Below, one piece after another: positions 63,491-64,000 of a stretch of 64,000 nt of DNA. Origin of the DNA: Cupriavidus sp. D384 (GTDB lineage Bacteria; Pseudomonadota; Gammaproteobacteria; Burkholderiales; Burkholderiaceae); the NCBI RefSeq assembly GCF_001652915.1, contig NZ_BBQI01000008.1:1-64000 (forward strand), in the 5' to 3' direction. The position numbers and the translations under genes were made by a program. Each line of letters begins with the position of its first letter. The first letter of the stretch is position 1. The notes under the pieces were generated by a model. The model made no database searches. It saw nothing but the letters and a program-made list of their open reading frames with translations, and was not told where the DNA came from.

Positions 63491-64000
63491 ATGGGTCAAT
63501 CACGCTGCCGGGAGGCAGCCGGCTTCACCATGCTTGAAGCATTGGTTGCCATTGTCGTGCTCGCCTTTGGCGTGCTTGGCGTGGCCAATCTGCTGATCAA
63601 GTCATTCCGATTCGCGCAGCAATCTTCCTATGATGTCGTGGCGCTGCAACTGGCCAATGACATTGCGGACCGCATGCGCGCCAACTACGCGCAGATAAAC
63701 GCTGGCGCATTCGACAACTTCGACACGCAACTTGGCATTCCGCAGATTTCGGACGCTGCCAATCTGTACATGACCCCCTGCACGGATACCCAGGCAAACT
63801 GCGGCGTCATGTCGGCGGCTTTCGATATCGCCGAATGGTCGCGCAGGGTCGCCAGCAGTCTGCCGAACGGTCGCGCAGTCATCTGCCGCGACGCAAATAC
63901 GTTCACGCCTGGCGCTGGCTACGAGTGGAACTGCAATGCCGTGGCAGGTGCAACAGGATCACTGAAGGACACGCCGCTGGTGGTCAAGATCGGCTGGCTT
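63491..64000 (+). CDS. pilV: Type IV pilus minor pseudopilin PilV, cut by window edge
   Basis: The first 170 residues of a type IV pilus modification protein. The prepilin site is clear: a short basic leader MGQSRCREAAG, then FTMLEALVAIVVLAFGVLGVANLL, cleaved after glycine by PilD. gggagt precedes the ATG. The following text VVALQLANDIADRMRAN is the PilV signature. The frame is open to the last base; later pil genes (pilW, pilX, pilY1) presumably follow outside. Confidence 0.9.
   Translation, partial: MGQSRCREAAGFTMLEALVAIVVLAFGVLGVANLLIKSFRFAQQSSYDVVALQLANDIADRMRANYAQINAGAFDNFDTQLGIPQISDAANLYMTPCTDTQANCGVMSAAFDIAEWSRRVASSLPNGRAVICRDANTFTPGAGYEWNCNAVAGATGSLKDTPLVVKIGWL

Overview
This window looks like conserved chromosomal DNA from a GC-rich betaproteobacterium, most likely Cupriavidus or a close relative in the Burkholderiaceae. 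That placement is an inference from gene content and order: ybgC-tolQRAB-pal-cpoB next to glyA-nrdR-pilV, kynB-kynU-kynA beside an Lrp-type regulator, several Bug/TctC solute-binding proteins, and a divergent IclR-gcdH pair. Coding density is high, and I see no integrase, transposase, CRISPR array, rRNA or plasmid function. One tRNA gene, tRNA-Lys(TTT), is present.

Left part (1-20 kb): the end of an NfeD protease gene with its slipin partner; alaS; a type III CoA-transferase; a DUF2214 membrane protein; a first Bug/TctC binding protein whose 3' end overlaps a convergent CvrA-type K+/H+ antiporter; a tctB-tctA pair; a LysR regulator divergent from a second Bug protein plus a gamma-glutamyltransferase-family enzyme; the glutamate symporter GltS convergent to them; a PhzF isomerase; and a PNPOx-like flavoprotein.

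Middle (19-41 kb): a CoA-transferase whose two halves run in the reverse of the canonical order; glnS with a coupled S4 gene; housekeeping and stress genes (MAPEG, YceI, YaeQ, FKBP, ChaC, ankyrin protein, acyl-CoA ligase, YbbN-like thioredoxin, hemerythrin, P-loop kinase, TcdA); a large AsmA protein; a candidate small RNA gene at 35.5 kb with promoter, three hairpins and terminator; an MFS transporter; pdxH; cfa; a DUF72 protein; msrA; and a flavin reductase.

Tryptophan and glutaryl-CoA block (41.7-47.5 kb): kynR faces kynBUA, which converts tryptophan to anthranilate, and an IclR gene faces gcdH. Both intergenic regions contain clear dyads that are good operator candidates. After gcdH come three consecutive hairpins and then a 1-Cys peroxiredoxin.

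Right part (48-64 kb): a DUF883/holin-X/hypothetical envelope cluster; a PAS-GGDEF diguanylate cyclase; an exported cysteine-rich protein with C-terminal membrane segments; a compact tRNA-Lys transcription unit with a perfect consensus promoter; a YeeE/YedE transporter; queC; the complete Tol-Pal operon; glyA; nrdR; and the start of a pilV gene cut by the window edge.

The less expected signals are mostly non-coding: the small RNA candidate, the IclR and KynR operator arrays, and a recurring CTCTCCC/GGGAGAG hairpin found at three convergent gene junctions. No clearly unknown multi-gene system stands out.
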